The notes below the pieces were generated by a model. That model did not search any database, had not been told where the DNA came from, and saw only the letters and a list, made by a program, of their open reading frames with translations. Of a stretch of DNA of 6,674 nucleotides, positions 4,369 to 6,674 are shown piece by piece; position 1 is the first letter of the stretch, and the number at the start of each line of letters is the position of its first letter. The DNA is taken from contig JAFGID010000086.1 in assembly GCA_016929735.1 (NCBI GenBank), forward strand, positions 1 to 6,674. Direction: 5' to 3'. Position numbers and translations under genes: made by a program. The stretch comes from Ignavibacteriales bacterium. Lineage in GTDB: Bacteria > Bacteroidota > Ignavibacteria > Ignavibacteriales > Melioribacteraceae.

Positions 4369-6674
4369 ATGCCAGTAAAATTTATAAAATTATTTCCTAT
4401 TCTATTTGCAATACTTATTAGCAGTAACCTTACTTACTCAATTAACTTACAGGAAGTAACAGACACTACTAATCGAGTAGATTCTACCTCTATATCTGTA
4501 ATAGATACCATAATACAAAAAAAAACGTCAGACATTGATGATGTTGTATATTCATCCGCAACCGACTCAATAATTTTCTTTATCTCAGATAAGAAAATGG
4601 AAATAAATGGGCGAGGTGAAATTAAGTATAAGCAGACAAAATTAAATGCAGGCAGGATAATAATGGACTTCAATACAAATGATATTGAAGCCGAAGGAAT
4701 TGTTGACCCGAAAGATTCAACAGGAACAAGAATAATTCAGACACCTGTCCTTGCCGAAGAAAATGAAACGTATGAAGGTAAAAAATTAAAATACAATTTT
4801 AAGACACGCAAGGGATTAATTTCTTATGCAAAGAGCGAAACACAAGGTTCGATCTATCGCGGAGAAAAAATAAAAAAGGTTGATAAAGACACATATTTTA
4901 TTGAAAATGCACAATTTACAACCTGCGACGCTGATACGCCTCATACTCATTTTGCAGCAGAAGAAATGAAATATATTAACAAAGATAAAATAGTAGCTCG
5001 ATGGATTTGGATGTATATAGAAGGAGTTCCGCTTCCCGTTCCACTTCCTTTTGGAGTTTTTCCAAATGAAACCGGAAGGAGGTCGGGTTTCATCATGCCT
5101 TCTTGGGGAGTTTCGTTTGATAAAGGACAATACTTCGATAACTTCGGATTTTTCTGGGCAATTAATGATAATATGGATTATAAAATAAATGCAGATTACT
5201 TCCTTCAAGGTGGTTACAGGTTGAGGAATCAATTTCGATATGTAAAGAGATATGAATTTAGTGGAACAGTTAATGCAGATTATGACCATACGCATAAAAA
5301 TGAACCAACTGATATAGATTATGAAGAGTACAGAAATTACAGAATAAGCGTAATTCATAATCAAAAAATAACTCCAACGATGGGTATTGATGCTAATTTA
5401 AATTTTATGTCAAATAGTTTTTTAGAAAACACAAGCACAAATTATAACGATAGATTAACGCAGAATATTACATCGAATGCAACATTCAGGGAAAGATGGG
5501 AAGAATCAGGTTGGAATTTGGTAGTCAACTATAGCCGTTCGCAAAATCTTTCAACTGGTAATATCACAGAAACACTTCCAAATATTTCAATAAGTAAAAA
5601 TACAACATACCCCTTCCAATCAAAAAGAGGAGGAGCGAAAAAGGATTGGTATGAGTTCCTTAATTTCAATTATTCAGGAAGATTTCTGAACAGAAGAGTA
5701 AAAGAACAAGGAGACTTAATTACACGAGGTGGTTTTCAACATGATTTGAATTTAGGTGCATCACCAAAAATCGGTTACTTCAATATTTCACCAAGAATAA
5801 GCTACCAAGAAAAATGGTATAATAAATTTATTTCGAAGGATCCGACCACTATACCTGTCTATGATTCAACAAATACCCAAATCGGTGAAAGCAACCAGAT
5901 AGTTACAAATGATATAAATGAAATAAGTATAGTAAGAACTTTCAATGCAAGTGTCTCAGCTTCGACAAAATTATATGGTACTTGGAATATAAATGCATTT
6001 GGAATTGATGGTTTTAGGCATACAATTTTACCAAGTGTTTCTTACAACTATCAACCGGATTTTTCTGATGAATTTTGGAATTATTACGATGTATATCAGG
6101 ATACAAGTGGAAAGTATATTCAATATGATAAATATCAGAGAGAAGTTTTTGGAGGAGCACCAAGGGGAGAGCAACAGGCAATTAATTTTTCAATAGGGAA
6201 TGTTTTCGAAATTAAAACTTCTAAGGACCCGACCGACACAACATCGAAGCAAGAAAAAATTCAGTTGTTAAATTTAAACCTTAGTTCGGGATATAATTTT
6301 GCAGCAGATAGCATAAAACTCTCAAATTTATATATGAGCTTCCGAACTCAAATTGCTGGATTCTTAGATTTCAATGGAAGTTCTACTTTCTCATTTTATG
6401 ATTATAAAATTACTGATAAAGGAGAGAGGATACTTGTTAACCAATTTCTGATTAATAATGGTAAAGGGTTAATGAGACTAACAAACTTTTCATTCTCTGT
6501 TAGCACTTCCCTCTCTGGTGAAAAGCTCAAAGGTAAAACAACAACCAAAGGGAAAGACGAAGAAATTCAGGATGGAATAATGACACCCCGACCAGCTGAA
6601 TATATTGGCATTTACAAAGAAGAACCAGCAGATTTTTCAATACCATGGAATCTATCATTGAGTTATAATTACAA
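4369..6674 (+). CDS. lptD: LPS-assembly outer membrane protein LptD, Bacteroidota-type; 3' end beyond the window
   Basis: This frame stays open for 768 codons to the window edge, the longest gene here. LptD is the outer membrane beta-barrel that receives lipopolysaccharide from the periplasmic Lpt bridge and inserts it into the outer leaflet. Residues 1 to about 24 are a signal peptide (MPVKFIKLFPILFAILISSN). Residues 59 to about 215 form an OstA/LptA-like beta-jellyroll, with 'MEINGRGEIKY', 'LKYNFKTRKGLI' and the family motif FTTCD-x4-PH (C186). The signature VPLPVPLPFGVFPNE (220-234), then 'RRSGFIMPSWG', opens the barrel. Alternating aromatic/polar strands follow, such as 'YRLRNQFRYVKRYEFSG', 'SRSQNLSTGNITETLPNIS' and 'KKDWYEFLNFNYSG'. 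The last residues seen, 'FSIPWNLSLSYNY', resemble the late barrel; family proteins usually run to 850-950 residues. There is only one cysteine so far. The ATG has no Shine-Dalgarno and no in-frame ATG lies between it and the upstream stop at 4333. The gene lies behind a terminator, so it has its own promoter. Confidence 0.88.
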   Translation, partial: MPVKFIKLFPILFAILISSNLTYSINLQEVTDTTNRVDSTSISVIDTIIQKKTSDIDDVVYSSATDSIIFFISDKKMEINGRGEIKYKQTKLNAGRIIMDFNTNDIEAEGIVDPKDSTGTRIIQTPVLAEENETYEGKKLKYNFKTRKGLISYAKSETQGSIYRGEKIKKVDKDTYFIENAQFTTCDADTPHTHFAAEEMKYINKDKIVARWIWMYIEGVPLPVPLPFGVFPNETGRRSGFIMPSWGVSFDKGQYFDNFGFFWAINDNMDYKINADYFLQGGYRLRNQFRYVKRYEFSGTVNADYDHTHKNEPTDIDYEEYRNYRISVIHNQKITPTMGIDANLNFMSNSFLENTSTNYNDRLTQNITSNATFRERWEESGWNLVVNYSRSQNLSTGNITETLPNISISKNTTYPFQSKRGGAKKDWYEFLNFNYSGRFLNRRVKEQGDLITRGGFQHDLNLGASPKIGYFNISPRISYQEKWYNKFISKDPTTIPVYDSTNTQIGESNQIVTNDINEISIVRTFNASVSASTKLYGTWNINAFGIDGFRHTILPSVSYNYQPDFSDEFWNYYDVYQDTSGKYIQYDKYQREVFGGAPRGEQQAINFSIGNVFEIKTSKDPTDTTSKQEKIQLLNLNLSSGYNFAADSIKLSNLYMSFRTQIAGFLDFNGSSTFSFYDYKITDKGERILVNQFLINNGKGLMRLTNFSFSVSTSLSGEKLKGKTTTKGKDEEIQDGIMTPRPAEYIGIYKEEPADFSIPWNLSLSYNY

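Noticed and set aside
4816..5364. 182-codon open frame on the minus strand
   Set aside because: It lies wholly antisense to lptD, whose frame matches a known family throughout. The antisense product is rich in I, F, C and S with no recognisable domain or ribosome site.
5993..6196. 67-codon plus-strand frame, and the minus-strand frame at 4434-4673
   Set aside because: Both are shadows of the lptD frame without their own ribosome site or family resemblance.

Overview
The window is AT-rich DNA from a Gram-negative bacterium of the Bacteroidota/Ignavibacteriota (FCB) group. The main support is a type IX secretion plug-family protein, which is largely confined to that group, and an LptD of the form usual in Bacteroidota. 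Other support is a Bacteroidota-style split of translation starts, some with a strong Shine-Dalgarno sequence and most with none. I cannot name a genus. There is no tRNA, rRNA, CRISPR array, transposase or phage gene.

Layout. Minus strand, left part: the 5' portion of a four-helix-bundle (23S rRNA intervening-sequence protein) gene, cut by the window edge (1-143). Next comes a degenerate heptamer array (172-248) that runs into the end of a PAP2-type phosphatase gene (234-1007) and supplies its stop codon. A 342-bp divergent intergenic region (1008-1349) follows and contains a 79-bp imperfect palindrome (1133-1211). Plus strand: three overlapping genes form an operon (1350-4185) encoding a T9SS plug-family protein, a Gfo/Idh/MocA sugar-nucleotide-type dehydrogenase and a LEA14-like lipoprotein. 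The operon ends in an AT-only hairpin and then a strong rho-independent terminator (4223-4278). A new transcription unit then starts with a long LptD gene (4369 to the right edge, still open, at least 768 codons).

The shared theme is the cell envelope. Every protein except the four-helix-bundle protein and the dehydrogenase starts with an export signal. LptD inserts lipopolysaccharide into the outer membrane. The dehydrogenase belongs to a branch that, from memory, sits in lipid A (lpx) clusters in other phyla, so it may modify UDP-GlcNAc for lipid A. The plug protein closes the T9SS translocon in the same membrane. The PAP2 protein could remove phosphate from a lipid or lipid carrier. That these genes cooperate is inference from neighbourhood.

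I did not find a clearly new system. The items most worth a second look are the heptamer array next to the four-helix-bundle gene, the coupling of a T9SS plug to a lipid-A-type dehydrogenase, the 79-bp palindrome, the inverted repeat framing a TATAAT upstream of lptD, and an LptD with a single cysteine.
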